Part shown: piece after piece, positions 26,711 through 36,607 of the stretch | Position numbering within the stretch: position 1 is the first letter of the stretch | Layout of the letters: every line of letters begins with the position of its first letter | Assembly (NCBI RefSeq): GCF_035974275.1 | Contig: NZ_CP142422.1 | Coordinates: forward strand, 1,612,001 to 1,676,000 | Length of the DNA: 64,000 nucleotides | Direction of reading: 5' to 3' | Origin: Chryseobacterium sp. MYb264 | GTDB taxonomy: Bacteria > Bacteroidota > Bacteroidia > Flavobacteriales > Weeksellaceae | Translations under genes and position numbers: made by a program | The notes under the pieces: generated by a model | What the model was told of the DNA's origin: nothing | The model's database searches: none | What the model saw: only the letters and a program-made list of their open reading frames with translations

Positions 26711-27160
26711 TGTACCCGTTTTTGTATCGGAATTTTCAAAATACACTTTTTAAAAGCTATTTGAACTTAATTAAATCTATCTGAATTGTAAACCGTTTGG
26801 GATCAGGCGCAAAAGTTGGGGGCTAAGCAAAAAGTTTGGTTAATCTGAATATAAAGAAGTTTCTATCTTTGACTCCTCTGAGTTGCATTCTGAAGTTTTT
26901 TGGATCAAATACAAAAGTTGGGGACTAGGCAAAAAAGTTTAGATTATGTAAGGTGAAATTTTTTGCTCTCGCAGATTTTGCAAATGATGCAGATTCTTTT
27001 CCTTATACTTTACATATTGAACACAAAGCCACCCCTAGTTTTTTGACAACTCCCGTTTTAAATCTCACCAGACTGTTCTCCCTATAAAAGACCACAAAGG
27101 TTAAACAAAGAAAATCAACGATTTATCTGTGGAAAACCTGTGATCTGCGGGAAATAAAAT

Positions 27161-27510
27161 TCGTGCATTTGTGGCCACAATATGCAGCCCTCCATTTTAT
27201 CAAAGATAAAATCCTTGCGTCTTAAAAACATAAAGCATTAAAAAATATCTTTGCGCCTTTGCGAAAAACCAACAAGGAGAGCAACATCTGTAAAAATCTG
27301 CGCGATCTTTTGGAAATAAAAAATTCGTGCATTCGTGGCCATAATATGCATCCCTCCATTTTATCAAAGATAAAATCCTTGCGACTTAAAAACATAAAGC
27401 ATTAAAAAATATCTTTGCAGCTTTGCGAAAAACCAACAAATAGAGCAGCATCTGTTAAAATCTGCACGATCTGTGGGGAATAAAAATATTCGTGCATTCG
27501 TGACAAAAAA
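27161..27510. repeat. Tandem repeat, period about 164-165 bp
   Basis: Two full units (27161-27324 and 27325-27489) and the start of a third. Each begins TCGTGCATT(T/C)GTGGCC, contains TTTATCAAAGATAAAATCCT and a TTTGCG...TTTGCGAAAAACCAAC segment, and ends near ATCTGCRCGATCT. A degenerate partial unit lies just upstream. It is noncoding and of a type seen between genes in flavobacteria. Confidence 0.75.
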
Positions 27511-27635
27511 TACATCTAAACAATTTCTCCCCAAGTTTTGAAACTGATCCCCTATTTGCAAATTGAGTTTAGTCCTTCACGCTTTCTGCATTTAATAACA
27601 TCACTTTAGGAGGGCAGGTGAATAAAAAATTCACT

Positions 27636-28079
27636 ATGAAAAAGATTCTGCTCCCCGCACTGCTATTCACAGCATTACTGTCATGTGAAAAATCCAAACC
27701 CACTAGAGAACCTGACCCTTATATAGATTCTATACAGGCACGTATAAAAGCCAATGAAAAGATTCAGTTTGAAGAAATTGACAGAAAACTAGAAGCCCAC
27801 GCCAAAGCTCAAAAACAATACATATTCGTTCGGTTGCTTGTTGAGGAAGATTATGGAATGGATACAAGACGAGCCAACTTTGTCTCAGGAATCCAAGATA
27901 TAACCCACGATTTGAGCGAGGATGAAAAAGCACAGATGGAAGACCTGATAATTTCAAACTATCTCAGTTCACCCGATGCGAAAATTCGTAATGGCAGGGT
28001 CAAAAAGAAAGAAATGTTTGTATTTGGCAGTTATGCAGAAACAAGCGAAAAAAGAAACACATTTTTAATTACCGAATAA
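27636..28079 (+). CDS. Putative lipoprotein, unknown function
   Basis: About 147 residues. A lipoprotein signal peptide ends in the lipobox LLSC, so the mature protein is a lipid-anchored envelope protein. The body is charged and helical (IQARIKANEKIQFEEIDRKL, then DLSEDEKAQMEDLII). A GTG 18 nt upstream is in frame, but the ATG fits the signal peptide better. It is the first of three small exported proteins in tandem. No family was recognised. Confidence 0.65.
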   Translation: MKKILLPALLFTALLSCEKSKPTREPDPYIDSIQARIKANEKIQFEEIDRKLEAHAKAQKQYIFVRLLVEEDYGMDTRRANFVSGIQDITHDLSEDEKAQMEDLIISNYLSSPDAKIRNGRVKKKEMFVFGSYAETSEKRNTFLITE

Positions 28080-28089
28080 CGAGCATAAT

Positions 28090-28452
28090 ATGAAAAAGAT
28101 TTTACTAGGTCTAACAGTAGGACTGACAACACAGTGTTTATCCGCGCAGACAAAAACATTCAGTTACAATATGGTTCAGATTACCAAGAACATGAATGTA
28201 ACAGAACTCGCAACACGAAAAACAAAAATTGTAATTAACAAGACTAAAAACACAATCAGTGTAATAGATTCTGAGTTTCCCACTCCCTACGTCTTCAAGA
28301 TTGATAGTTATTGTGATATTACTACTCCGTCTATCAATTGCATGATACGGGACAGACAAAACAAACTCAACTTTTTCTCCTATAACAAAAACAGATTAGA
28401 GATTATGGATATTGCAGGAGACGGAACAAGATACATTAATATAAAACCATAA
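28090..28452 (+). CDS. Secreted protein, unknown function
   Basis: 120 residues with a signal peptide (KKILLGLTVGLTTQCLSAQ) and likely cleavage after SAQ. The mature part is beta-rich (KTKIVINKTKNTISVIDS) with two cysteines that could form a disulphide (YCDITTPSINC). It follows the lipoprotein gene by 10 nt and precedes another lipoprotein gene by 7 nt. No known family was seen. Confidence 0.6.
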   Translation: MKKILLGLTVGLTTQCLSAQTKTFSYNMVQITKNMNVTELATRKTKIVINKTKNTISVIDSEFPTPYVFKIDSYCDITTPSINCMIRDRQNKLNFFSYNKNRLEIMDIAGDGTRYINIKP

Positions 28453-28459
28453 CATTAGT

Positions 28460-28906
28460 ATGAAAAAACTTTCTTTCAGAGCTATAACAATAGCATTATC
28501 ACTAACATTGACAACCATAAACTGTTCTAACAGTAATGATGAAGACAACACTACACCGACCAACCAACAAACACCTATAACAACTCAGTATTTTCATCCG
28601 CCAACATGGATTCAGGGAATATGGGGCGTAACCAATGGAACAACCACAATCAAGCTATTCAGATTTACAGTAGATGATTTCATTATGATTACAGGAACTT
28701 CAGAAGTAAGCATGACAGGAACAATCAAAGCTACACCAAATGGAGGTAGTGTTGACGAAACCATAAATCAAACTCAGTACAATTTTACTGTAAAGTACAA
28801 TATCACCCCAACAACACAAGGTTTTGAGTTCAGGAAAGTTTCAGCAACTCAAATTCAGTGGAAAGATAACAGTCACAATACTTGGTTTGACTTGGTGAAA
28901 ATGTAG
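28460..28906 (+). CDS. Putative lipoprotein, unknown function
   Basis: 148 residues with a lipoprotein signal (lipobox TINC), then a low-complexity Asn/Thr/Asp linker and a small beta-rich domain (IQGIWGVTNGTTTIKLFRFT, then KVSATQIQWKDNSHNTWFDL). The pattern resembles lipocalin-like or calycin-type Bacteroidota lipoproteins, but that is only a shape argument. It is the last gene of the exported-protein trio and is followed by a hairpin terminator. Confidence 0.6.
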   Translation: MKKLSFRAITIALSLTLTTINCSNSNDEDNTTPTNQQTPITTQYFHPPTWIQGIWGVTNGTTTIKLFRFTVDDFIMITGTSEVSMTGTIKATPNGGSVDETINQTQYNFTVKYNITPTTQGFEFRKVSATQIQWKDNSHNTWFDLVKM

Positions 28907-28915
28907 TAAAAAAAC

Positions 28916-28952
28916 AGAGCCTTGACCTTATGGGGTTGGGGCTTACTTTTTT
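28916..28952 (+). terminator. Putative hairpin terminator
   Basis: AGAGCCTTGACC and GGTTGGGGCTT arms with several G-T pairs, followed by a CTTTTTT run. Confidence 0.5.
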
Positions 28953-29138
28953 ATCTCCATAATTACCGATGCATAAATAGATTATAGACAAATCTGCTAC
29001 ATAGTACCAATACATACTACTAATTCATTTCTTAATTAATCATACTCTAATCCCTCTCAAACTAATTCAAACATTCTAACCAGAAAAATTTGGAGAAAAA
29101 AAGTTTTAAACACGTCAAGTTCTTTCGCTATTGCCATT

Positions 29139-29146
29139 TACATTTG
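29139..29146 (+). promoter_or_regulatory. Putative -7 box of toxin gene
   Basis: TACATTTG matches TAnnTTTG, 44 nt before the start codon. No convincing -33 TTG at the right distance. Confidence 0.35.
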
Positions 29147-29190
29147 TTTTTAGAAACGTTTCAAAAAAGCAAACAACTAAAACATAATTT

Positions 29191-31262
29191 ATGGAAAATA
29201 TTTTAGACGACATTAACGATTTTGACGAAGAAAGTAAGCGAATACTTCGAGGAAGCCGTATTATACAATTTGCAGAACTGGAAAAAGGTATTTATGGAAG
29301 TGGTAAAAACCCTTTTGAAGGAATAAGAACCAACAAAACATTTGATGAAATCTCCAATGAATATGCATTAAGCACACCTTTTGGAAAAAACAGTGCTTTT
29401 ATAAACCTACTACTGAAGATTATGATGCTTTATCCAAAGATTTTTATACAGGTGGAATTAATTACGAACTTCTCGCAAAAGATTTGAAAGAAAAATTAGG
29501 ACTGATAAACAACTTCTTGTTTGAGCCAGAAAAGTATCTATTGGAAGATAAGACCATTTATTCAGGTTCTTCCTCGTTTAATGCTCCTGTATTCAGTAGT
29601 ATTAAAAATGACAAACCCTTTGTATATAAAAAGAATGATACAGAAATTCAGGCGACTTTTGATTTAGCCAAATTAAATACCAGAAAAAATTTACTGAGTA
29701 ACTCTTATAATTTTGGGATTTATTTTGACAATTATAAAGTAATCTATAATCTTAACTTTATTTATAAAGATGGAGAGGGTAAGAAATTTTCTGACGCACA
29801 AACGGATGCAACTGAAACTCCCTATGATTTCAAATTGAATGACGAATATATAGCAATAAAACTTTATACAGGAAATGCAGAAACCTTTATTGAGTTTTTG
29901 AGAATTATAAAAGGTAATTCACAAGCCGAGCAAATGAAAAATGATATTATCCGATATTATAAACATTTTTTTGCAACCGCTAAAAGCAACCCTGATATTA
30001 TTGATGCTTTATATGAAAACATTCCAGATTTTGTTTTGGAGGTTCTTACTGATGAAATGCTTTGGAAGGATTTTATTTCTCTTTCTGAAAAAGCTATTGA
30101 TACATCTGGTACTAATGAAAACCTTTCGGTTATTAATTTGTTAAAAGGTGTAAAAAATGGTGTTTGGTGGAGTACACAGTTTAATAACAATCCTAACGTA
30201 GTAAGAAAAGTTTTGAATAAACTCAAAGCTAACTATCTTGAAGATTTCATTATTTCATTGACAAAAGTGGGAATTAATGCATGGAAAGATTCTGATTACC
30301 AAAATGCGATAACTTATTCTCTCGAAATGAAAGACACATTGAAAAATGGTGTTGTTGAAAACAGATTTGTGTATTGGAGCGGATTTTTGGAAAAAGAGAA
30401 GAAATTTGAAGTCGGTTTTACCATTCACTCTTATGAAAATGGGAATCAAGCTCCTTCAGAAAGTGGTTCTGAAACATTGGGTATAAATGACGCCTTTACT
30501 CCATTGAGAATATCAGATGATAAGGAAGATTATTTTATACCTACAATTGTGGCGAATTATTTTACCGAAAAGCAAATTGAAAATGACAGATGGACAATTT
30601 TAGAGAATATTACAGCAGGGTTACTACCTGAATTTGAATTAATTGCCTTTAGGAATTTTTCTTCTTTAATTTCAAAATTAAGATATTCCAGATATTTAAA
30701 GGTTTTGGGAGAAAATCCTGCGTTTCAGAAAATATTAGTTGAACTTTCCAACACAAGGTATATGGCAAAATATTTATCTTTGGAAGAAGAAACGGCAGTA
30801 AGGCTTTATACATCAGGATATTATTCTGGTTTAAACAGAGCTTTAAGAGGAGAAATTACTATAACAGAAGAGTATAAAGTATTTAAAGAGTTACTCAATA
30901 ATGCTTTGAAGAAATTACCAAAAACAAGCTCATCTACTTTTTACAGGTTAGAAAAAATGTCTCCTGAATTACTGAAGAAAGAATATGCAATAGGTAAAAC
31001 GGTAGAGAAAAAAGGCTTTACATCTTCTACTTATGATTATATGTCGGCAGAAGAAATGATGGTTGATGATGTAGGTTTTAATGTGTTTATAAAAATTACG
31101 GGGAAAAATGGTAAGAATATAGAAGCTACCTCAAAAATACCTGCTGAAAGAGAGGTTCTCTTTAAAAGTAACACAAAGTTCTTTGTTGAATCTATCAACG
31201 AAGTCCCAAAGTCGTCAAATCCAGAAATTAAAATTTATCAAATAGTATTAATCGAAAAATAA
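29191..31262 (+). CDS. ADP-ribosyltransferase toxin, frameshifted
   Basis: Two overlapping frames together encode about 690 residues. The first, about 65 native residues from ATG at 29191, gives way near 29390 to the -1 frame, which continues as KPTTEDYDALSKDFYTGGIN and runs to 31262. The C-terminus is a mono-ADP-ribosyltransferase of the R-S-E class: LYTSGYYSGLNRALRG, the Arg in TFYRLEK, the STS-like GFTSST and the catalytic ExE in AEREVLF (E555 and E557 counted from 29484). Such domains modify arginine in host or rival proteins. Its position beside a VgrG and a PAAR-like gene suggests a type VI effector. The frame change falls exactly on an AAAAAAC heptamer, so it may be programmed, phase-variable, a mutation or an assembly error. 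Confidence 0.75.
29385..29391 (+). promoter_or_regulatory. Possible -1 frameshift slippery heptamer
   Basis: A AAA AAC read in the zero frame as GGA AAA AAC. This is the classic X XXY YYZ slippery sequence, and a -1 slip joins the two toxin frames. No strong downstream stem was identified by eye. Confidence 0.45.
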
Positions 31263-31267
31263 ATTAT

Positions 31268-31534
31268 ATGAATATCGAACAATTGAAAAAACAACTTGAT
31301 GAAAAGCAGTTAAGACATAAAGAATTATTTGATTTTTTATATTTTAAACAATTACCGCAAGATGAATACGACAAATTCAATAAGGAAAACATCCATCTTT
31401 ATGAAGAATATAGGAAATTGTCAGAAGAAATCAGGGCATTAAAATTGGAATTAATGACACCCGAAGAGAAGTCAGAATACTATCGCCAAAAGGAGCTGGC
31501 TAAAGAAAAATATAAAAAATCTGATTTGAGCTAG
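31268..31534 (+). CDS. Small coiled-coil protein, possible immunity or adaptor
   Basis: 88 residues, almost entirely charged helix with heptad-like spacing (IEQLKKQLDEKQLRHKELFD, then YEEYRKLSEEIRALKLELM). No signal peptide. It starts 5 nt after the ADP-ribosyltransferase stop and ends before a strong terminator, so it is co-transcribed with the toxin. A cognate immunity protein or effector chaperone is the natural inference; no family was recognised. Confidence 0.6.
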   Translation: MNIEQLKKQLDEKQLRHKELFDFLYFKQLPQDEYDKFNKENIHLYEEYRKLSEEIRALKLELMTPEEKSEYYRQKELAKEKYKKSDLS

Positions 31535-31566
31535 TTATGATTTAATCTGACAGTTATAAAAAAATG

Positions 31567-31610
31567 ATTGGTTTTACCACAGAAGCAAAAAGGTAAGACC
31601 AATTTTTCTT
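31567..31610 (+). terminator. Strong hairpin terminator
   Basis: ATTGGTTTTACC and GGTAAGACCAAT form a 12-bp stem with one G-T pair, followed by a T-rich run. Confidence 0.88.
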
Positions 31611-31619
31611 TAATAATAT

Positions 31620-32354
31620 CTAATCAACCTCCCAATACCAGCTTGTTTTATAAAAAGTTTCATAATTTCCATTATACATAACTTGATACGATGTCCACAT
31701 ATCTACTTTTTCTTCCTGACCCCAAGAATTTTTTTTAGTACCATATTTGACACTATCAAGCAAGTTACTATAAACATAGCTTGAGATTCCAATGTAATAA
31801 TCAGCTTTACATTCATCACTAATCACAACAGATTTATTTACAGCATTTCCTATCCAAATTAAATCTTTAGTATTATTGTCTCCACCAACGCCAACTTTTA
31901 CACATAATATTTTCCCATCATCAAGTCCAATTCCAAAATCAACAGCGGAATATTTTGTCAGTAAATTATTAATCCCCGATTCTGAATGTGCTATCATGTA
32001 TCTTATTTGCATAGCTGCTTTTACAGCTGCACTTAATGAAACTTTGGTTGTTCCTTGAAAAAAGGCTAATACACTATCTCCATTAAAACTCCTTACTTCT
32101 CCACCTAGAGATTTTGCAATTTTTACAGTAGTATATAAATATGCCTTATGAATTTTTGCAATAGTTGATTTATTATGTTTATTAAGAATTTTAGTTGAAT
32201 CTCTTAAATCAATGTAAAGAACCGTGGCTTCAAACAGTAATCCTTTATTACCAAAAGTCAGTTTACTATCTGTTATCTCAGGAACATAACTAACCTCGTC
32301 AATTTCAAAATTAGTATCTAAAATATTTTTTACTGTTGATGAATGAGCGAAGAT
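31620..32354 (-). pseudogene. Class III nucleotidyl cyclase, Pycsar PycC-like, 5' truncated
   Basis: An open frame of 244 codons with a class III cyclase domain: FEATVLYIDLRDSTKILNKH (first metal Asp), GGEVRSFNGDSVLAFF (second Asp region), then DFGIGLDDGKILCVKVGVG and DLIWIGNAVNKSV. The VLYIDLRDST...LIWIGNAVN pattern is the one I associate with pyrimidine cyclases of the Pycsar anti-phage system. The frame opens after a TAA at 32355-32357 and has no ATG, GTG or TTG until the Met at 32012, inside the domain. The native start, perhaps 10-20 residues, is therefore missing or uses an unusual codon. No Pycsar effector gene lies next to it, so it looks like an orphaned remnant. Confidence 0.7.
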
Positions 32355-32586
32355 TTATTTGAGCAAATTTTTAATGAAAATTCAAAATGGAAATTCCATA
32401 AAGAGAAGTTTGTTAATTTGTATAAAAATGAATTATTTAAATAAATATTATTTGTTTTCCATCTCATATCATAATTCTAACTTAAAACTCGCCAAAATAT
32501 ATAAAACCTACCTCCACCTCAATCGTAGTTTTACTACATTTTTTGAATTTTTCAAAAATTTGTATATGTGGTATTATTCATTTATC

Positions 32587-32594
32587 TATATTTG
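32587..32594 (+). promoter_or_regulatory. Putative -7 box upstream of VgrG gene
   Basis: TATATTTG fits the consensus, 28 nt before the VgrG start. A TTG at 32560 is 24 nt away, longer than usual. Confidence 0.4.
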
Positions 32595-32622
32595 GTGATA
32601 TAAACACAAAAGCACAATATTA

Positions 32623-35600
32623 ATGAGAAAGAATATTTCCAATTCTGAAAAGATTTCAGAGAACCATATAGCAGGTATTAACCGTGTGGTTAAGCTTGAC
32701 ATTGTGGTTGAAGGGAAATCTATCAGTCATTTTAAACACTTTCGTTTACAGCAAAGTGCCAGAAGACATCATAATTTTGAACTAACTTTAGCTCATGATT
32801 CTTTGATTGAGGTACAGAACCATAACCTCGAAGAAGCCAGACAGTTTTTAGGAAAACGAATTACAGTAACTTTCAAGTATAAAGACTATCAAGATGAAAG
32901 CCCTGAAAGAACATTTGTAGGAGTCATTACAAAGATTGCATTCAGCCAAGAACAAATGAGCTTGGGAAATGTTGTTCTGAAAGGATATAGTCCAACAATT
33001 TTAATGGATTCAGCTCCTCATACTCAGAGCTTTGGAGGAAATAAATCTGTAAATACGGCTATCATCGCAGATAGTATTATTAAAGAGGTATTAGGAACGA
33101 GTAAATTTGATTTCAGAGTAGAAACTCAAAATAAAAGTTATATCAATTACAGTTCACAATATTGCGAAACACATTATAATTATCTTGCAAGACTAGCAGA
33201 AGCTTATGGAGAGCAATTTTATTATGATGGGCATATTTTACATTTTGGAAAAATTCCTTCACCCGAAAAACCCATCCAACTTGTTTACGGAAGCAATGTT
33301 ACAGATATACAGGTAGAGTTAAAAGCTATTCATACTAAGCCCGAATACTTCGGATATAATAGCAGTAATAATGCTAAAATATTTGGCTCAGATAATGTAA
33401 TTAAACATATCGGAGATTTATCTCAGAAAGCATACGAATTAAATGATAGTATTTTCAAGACACGGTCACTTACTCCTAGCCCTATCAATCCAAATATGTT
33501 TCTGGATGTGGATGATTCTCAGAAAAGTGCAAGAGGAAGTAAAGCGGTAGAGGTTTTTACTGTTTCTGGAAGGACAACTGTTCCTTTCTTGTTTATAGGT
33601 TGTGTAGCAGATATAGACATGAGAAACAAAGACAGTAACAAAACTTCCCACTTCACTACATTAATGATGACGGAAGTGAGCCACGAAGTAGATGCAAGAG
33701 GGTATTATACCGGAAGCTTTGAAGCCATAGCTGAAGGAACGGGTTTCATGCCTAAACCAGCCTTTATAATGCCAAAAGCAGAAGCACAAGTGGCAACGGT
33801 TATCTCCAATGTTGACCCATTGAATCAAGGTAGAATACGAGTACAGTTTGACTGGCAATTAAATGATACTACACATTTTATCCGAATGATGAGCCCTGAT
33901 GCAGGTGGAACAGATGCTATAAATCAGAATAGAGGTTTTGTGGCTGTTCCAGAAATTGGAGACCAAGTAATGGTAGGCTTTGAATATCATAATCCAGATT
34001 TCCCTTTTGCAATGGGTGGAATGTTTCACGGAGGTGTAGGTTTGGGAGGTGGTGTGGATAATCATCTTAAATCTATACAAACAAGAAGCGGAATCAAGGT
34101 TTTAATGAATGATTCAGAAAGAAGTGTAACAATTGAGGACCCGAGCGGAAATGTTTATTTTATGGACGGACAGGGAAATATTAATGTTACTGCTCCAAAT
34201 AAAATAATCATGAATGCTACTGATATACAAATGAATGCTTACAACAATTTGGAAATGAATGTTTCCAATAATGTAATCATCAATGCAATGTCAAAGTTCT
34301 TTGTGTTTACTCCTTATATGAAGAATGTTGTTAGTGGTTTCATGAGTTTCTTCAGTGGTAAAGCATTGTTCAGTAGTCAAAACACTCTAGATATCGAAGC
34401 CAAAGAAGCTAAATTACATGGTACTGAAAAAACTCTTGTGCACTCAGATAAACAAGCGGTTATTAACAGCAAGGGAACCGCGGAAATGTATGGAGAAAGC
34501 GGAAACCAACTTGGGAATACTGCTAAACAAGCAACAACAGTCCCTCCTGAACAAATTGCAATTGCAATGGTATACTTCAGACCTGATATTGCTTGGAATG
34601 GAGAATTTGGGTTTGATTGGATAAGAGAAAAAGATAATGGACTAGCTCCTGCTAACGACCCGGCTTATGCAGATATTATTGAAGGGGGCTATAAAGACGG
34701 TGTAACAGATTTAACAGGAGGAGCAACAGGTACAGCCTATGCGCAGCTAAAAACCAAATATTCAATTATTCCGATTTCGAGAAAACCACTACCAGCTGGA
34801 GCGCCTGCTCCTGCAACAACAGCATCAATTGAATATATTGTGCCCTATCTTACCTTATTTTCAAAAGATTTTGTTGATGCAATGCCTGCGACAATAACTA
34901 ATAAACCTAAATATGAAGCAGAGTTAAAAGTTTTGGTGGAAATAGAAGAAGATATAGATAAATTAGAATTTGATTTGACTTCAATTAATACATCTACAGA
35001 TACATTTATAACCGTCGACAAAGTAACTCTACAAGATAAAACTAAAACAGCAGGATTAGTTAACTCGGCAGATTCCACAATAAAAATAACTTGCCTGAAA
35101 GACTTGTCTACTGATAAGGAAATAAAAATCTATGCTTATCCCAAAGATAGTAGTGTAAAAACACCTGCCGAACAACTTACTCTAAGAAAATTGGTAGGAA
35201 AAATCATAATTTTGAAAAATGATGCCACTGCAAGGAAGAATCAAAAATTTGTTTTGGTTTCAGTAAAAACTAACATTAATAATGTGGCTGGTAATGATAA
35301 GACGGGGACATTTTCTCCATCTGAACAAGAAGGATTGTACCAATGTCTCATTACTAGTGAACTGGAAACTGGTCCAATATTAGATTTGAGTGGAGACCCA
35401 AAATTCCAGATTATAACCGACGCACATGGTAATAAGACATATGGGGATTATATTTTCAAAAATACTTCAGGCAGTTTAAGACATACGGACGGTAATATTT
35501 ATGAGGATGAAAAAGGAGCTTCTGGTAAAACTCCTATTTTTGATTATGTAAAAAACTTATATATCAGCCAAAATCCTCAATACACTGGTTGCTATACTAT

Positions 35601-35952
35601 GTTTAGCTTTAATGAAAACACTTATGATAGTTTTTATGACCCATCCACAGGTTCTGCTGCTGCAGTTCCAGGGCAGGTTCAGGATATAAAAATAAAAAAT
35701 GTATTTTTATTTAACGGTATACAAGGTGCAGCAAGAGGTAGTGATACTATTTCTCACGAAGGATTACATGGATTAGGTTTGCACCACACTCATATGGACG
35801 GAACACCAATAACACAAGCAGACAGAAAATTTGTATATGCAAATGGAAATAATAATCCTACAAACTCTACAGATAATATTATGAGTTATGGACAGAAGGT
35901 AAAAAAATCTACTTGGAAATGGCAATGGGATATTGTAAAAAGCAATGTATAA
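32623..35952 (+). CDS. vgrG: VgrG spike with C-terminal metzincin-like protease
   Basis: 1,109 residues. Residues about 20-380 are the gp27-like base (LAEAYGEQFYYDGHILHFGK). An OB-fold follows near 390-480 (ATVISNVDPLNQGRIRVQFD, then GFVAVPEIGDQVMVGFEYHN). A gp5-like beta-helix runs to about 620 (NVTAPNKIIMNATDIQMNAY). Residues after about 640 are an extension not needed for the spike. It ends in a zinc metalloprotease signature HEGLHGLGLHH, an HExxHxxGxxH motif with ligands H1045, H1049 and H1055 and catalytic E1046, plus a Met-turn NIMSYG (M1087). It is thus an evolved VgrG delivering a protease through the Bacteroidota type VI system. The baseplate and sheath genes are not in this window. 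Confidence 0.88.
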   Translation: MRKNISNSEKISENHIAGINRVVKLDIVVEGKSISHFKHFRLQQSARRHHNFELTLAHDSLIEVQNHNLEEARQFLGKRITVTFKYKDYQDESPERTFVGVITKIAFSQEQMSLGNVVLKGYSPTILMDSAPHTQSFGGNKSVNTAIIADSIIKEVLGTSKFDFRVETQNKSYINYSSQYCETHYNYLARLAEAYGEQFYYDGHILHFGKIPSPEKPIQLVYGSNVTDIQVELKAIHTKPEYFGYNSSNNAKIFGSDNVIKHIGDLSQKAYELNDSIFKTRSLTPSPINPNMFLDVDDSQKSARGSKAVEVFTVSGRTTVPFLFIGCVADIDMRNKDSNKTSHFTTLMMTEVSHEVDARGYYTGSFEAIAEGTGFMPKPAFIMPKAEAQVATVISNVDPLNQGRIRVQFDWQLNDTTHFIRMMSPDAGGTDAINQNRGFVAVPEIGDQVMVGFEYHNPDFPFAMGGMFHGGVGLGGGVDNHLKSIQTRSGIKVLMNDSERSVTIEDPSGNVYFMDGQGNINVTAPNKIIMNATDIQMNAYNNLEMNVSNNVIINAMSKFFVFTPYMKNVVSGFMSFFSGKALFSSQNTLDIEAKEAKLHGTEKTLVHSDKQAVINSKGTAEMYGESGNQLGNTAKQATTVPPEQIAIAMVYFRPDIAWNGEFGFDWIREKDNGLAPANDPAYADIIEGGYKDGVTDLTGGATGTAYAQLKTKYSIIPISRKPLPAGAPAPATTASIEYIVPYLTLFSKDFVDAMPATITNKPKYEAELKVLVEIEEDIDKLEFDLTSINTSTDTFITVDKVTLQDKTKTAGLVNSADSTIKITCLKDLSTDKEIKIYAYPKDSSVKTPAEQLTLRKLVGKIIILKNDATARKNQKFVLVSVKTNINNVAGNDKTGTFSPSEQEGLYQCLITSELETGPILDLSGDPKFQIITDAHGNKTYGDYIFKNTSGSLRHTDGNIYEDEKGASGKTPIFDYVKNLYISQNPQYTGCYTMFSFNENTYDSFYDPSTGSAAAVPGQVQDIKIKNVFLFNGIQGAARGSDTISHEGLHGLGLHHTHMDGTPITQADRKFVYANGNNNPTNSTDNIMSYGQKVKKSTWKWQWDIVKSNV

Positions 35953-35960
35953 AAAACGAT

Positions 35961-36602
35961 ATGAAACATATATTATTAGCGATATTAATGATAAGTACAT
36001 TAAGTTGCAAAGGACAAAGAATCAAGATATTTAATCCAAAAGAAATGAAAACATTTAATATACAAAATTTTGAGAAGAATAAAGGGAAGCAAGGCTATGT
36101 CAATGAATATCATTATACACTCATTGACGAATCAGAAGTTAGAGAATATTCTACAACAGTTTCTCCTAATAATTCAGAATTGAGATATAAACGAGAAATT
36201 ACTAAGAAACACAATCCTTTTAAATATTCCTATACTTATTATGGAAATTCATATTTATATGCAGAAATAAATGAATTTAATAATTCTTTACTATTGGCAA
36301 AAGAATACGACAAAGATGGTAGACTTATCAAAGAGACAGATTTTGATAAAAACTTCAAGCACATATTTGAGCAGATACATGATATTGTTTTGAAAGAAAA
36401 AAAGGTTGATATATATGATACTAGACAAGCAGTAGCTTTAAGACATGACACCCCTGATGCCACCATTAAAAAATATTATCAAATTCACGTTCTCAATAGT
36501 AAATTAGTAGGCAATGAATGGTATTCACAGCCTGATTATAGTTTTATTATTGATGATGCTACAGGTAAAATTATCAAGTCAGCTGAAAACTCACAAAAAT
36601 AA
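35961..36602 (+). CDS. Putative lipoprotein, candidate immunity protein
   Basis: About 213 residues with a lipoprotein signal (MKHILLAILMISTLSC). The body mixes strands and helices (YVNEYHYTLIDESEVREYST, then YSFIIDDATGKIIKSAENS). The frame is open further upstream into the VgrG end, but the chosen ATG, 8 nt after the VgrG stop, exposes the signal peptide. A lipid-anchored periplasmic protein directly after an effector VgrG is well placed to neutralise the protease domain; this is inferred from position only. No family was recognised. Confidence 0.6.
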   Translation: MKHILLAILMISTLSCKGQRIKIFNPKEMKTFNIQNFEKNKGKQGYVNEYHYTLIDESEVREYSTTVSPNNSELRYKREITKKHNPFKYSYTYYGNSYLYAEINEFNNSLLLAKEYDKDGRLIKETDFDKNFKHIFEQIHDIVLKEKKVDIYDTRQAVALRHDTPDATIKKYYQIHVLNSKLVGNEWYSQPDYSFIIDDATGKIIKSAENSQK

Positions 36603-36607
36603 TATTA

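Larger units (their letters stand above)
26199..27635. other. Repeat-rich gene-free stretch
   Basis: About 1.4 kb with no credible gene. It contains the type B repeat copy (26420-26648) and its terminator, a pair of similar short segments near 26806 and 26909 (AAAAGTTGGGG followed by CTAaGCAAAAA-type sequence), and a tandem repeat at 27161-27510. Confidence 0.65.

Noticed and set aside
27161..27510. The tandem repeat as a CRISPR array
   Set aside because: The unit is about 165 bp with no short repeat-spacer alternation and no cas genes nearby.
32343..32444. A 33-residue ATG frame divergent from the cyclase remnant
   Set aside because: The peptide is plausible but too short, and it has no promoter or homology evidence. 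It may be debris of a deleted neighbour.
32359..32598. A 79-residue plus-strand frame upstream of VgrG
   Set aside because: Composition is erratic (runs of Tyr, Phe, Lys), there is no family signature, and it spans the putative promoter region. It is treated as chance.
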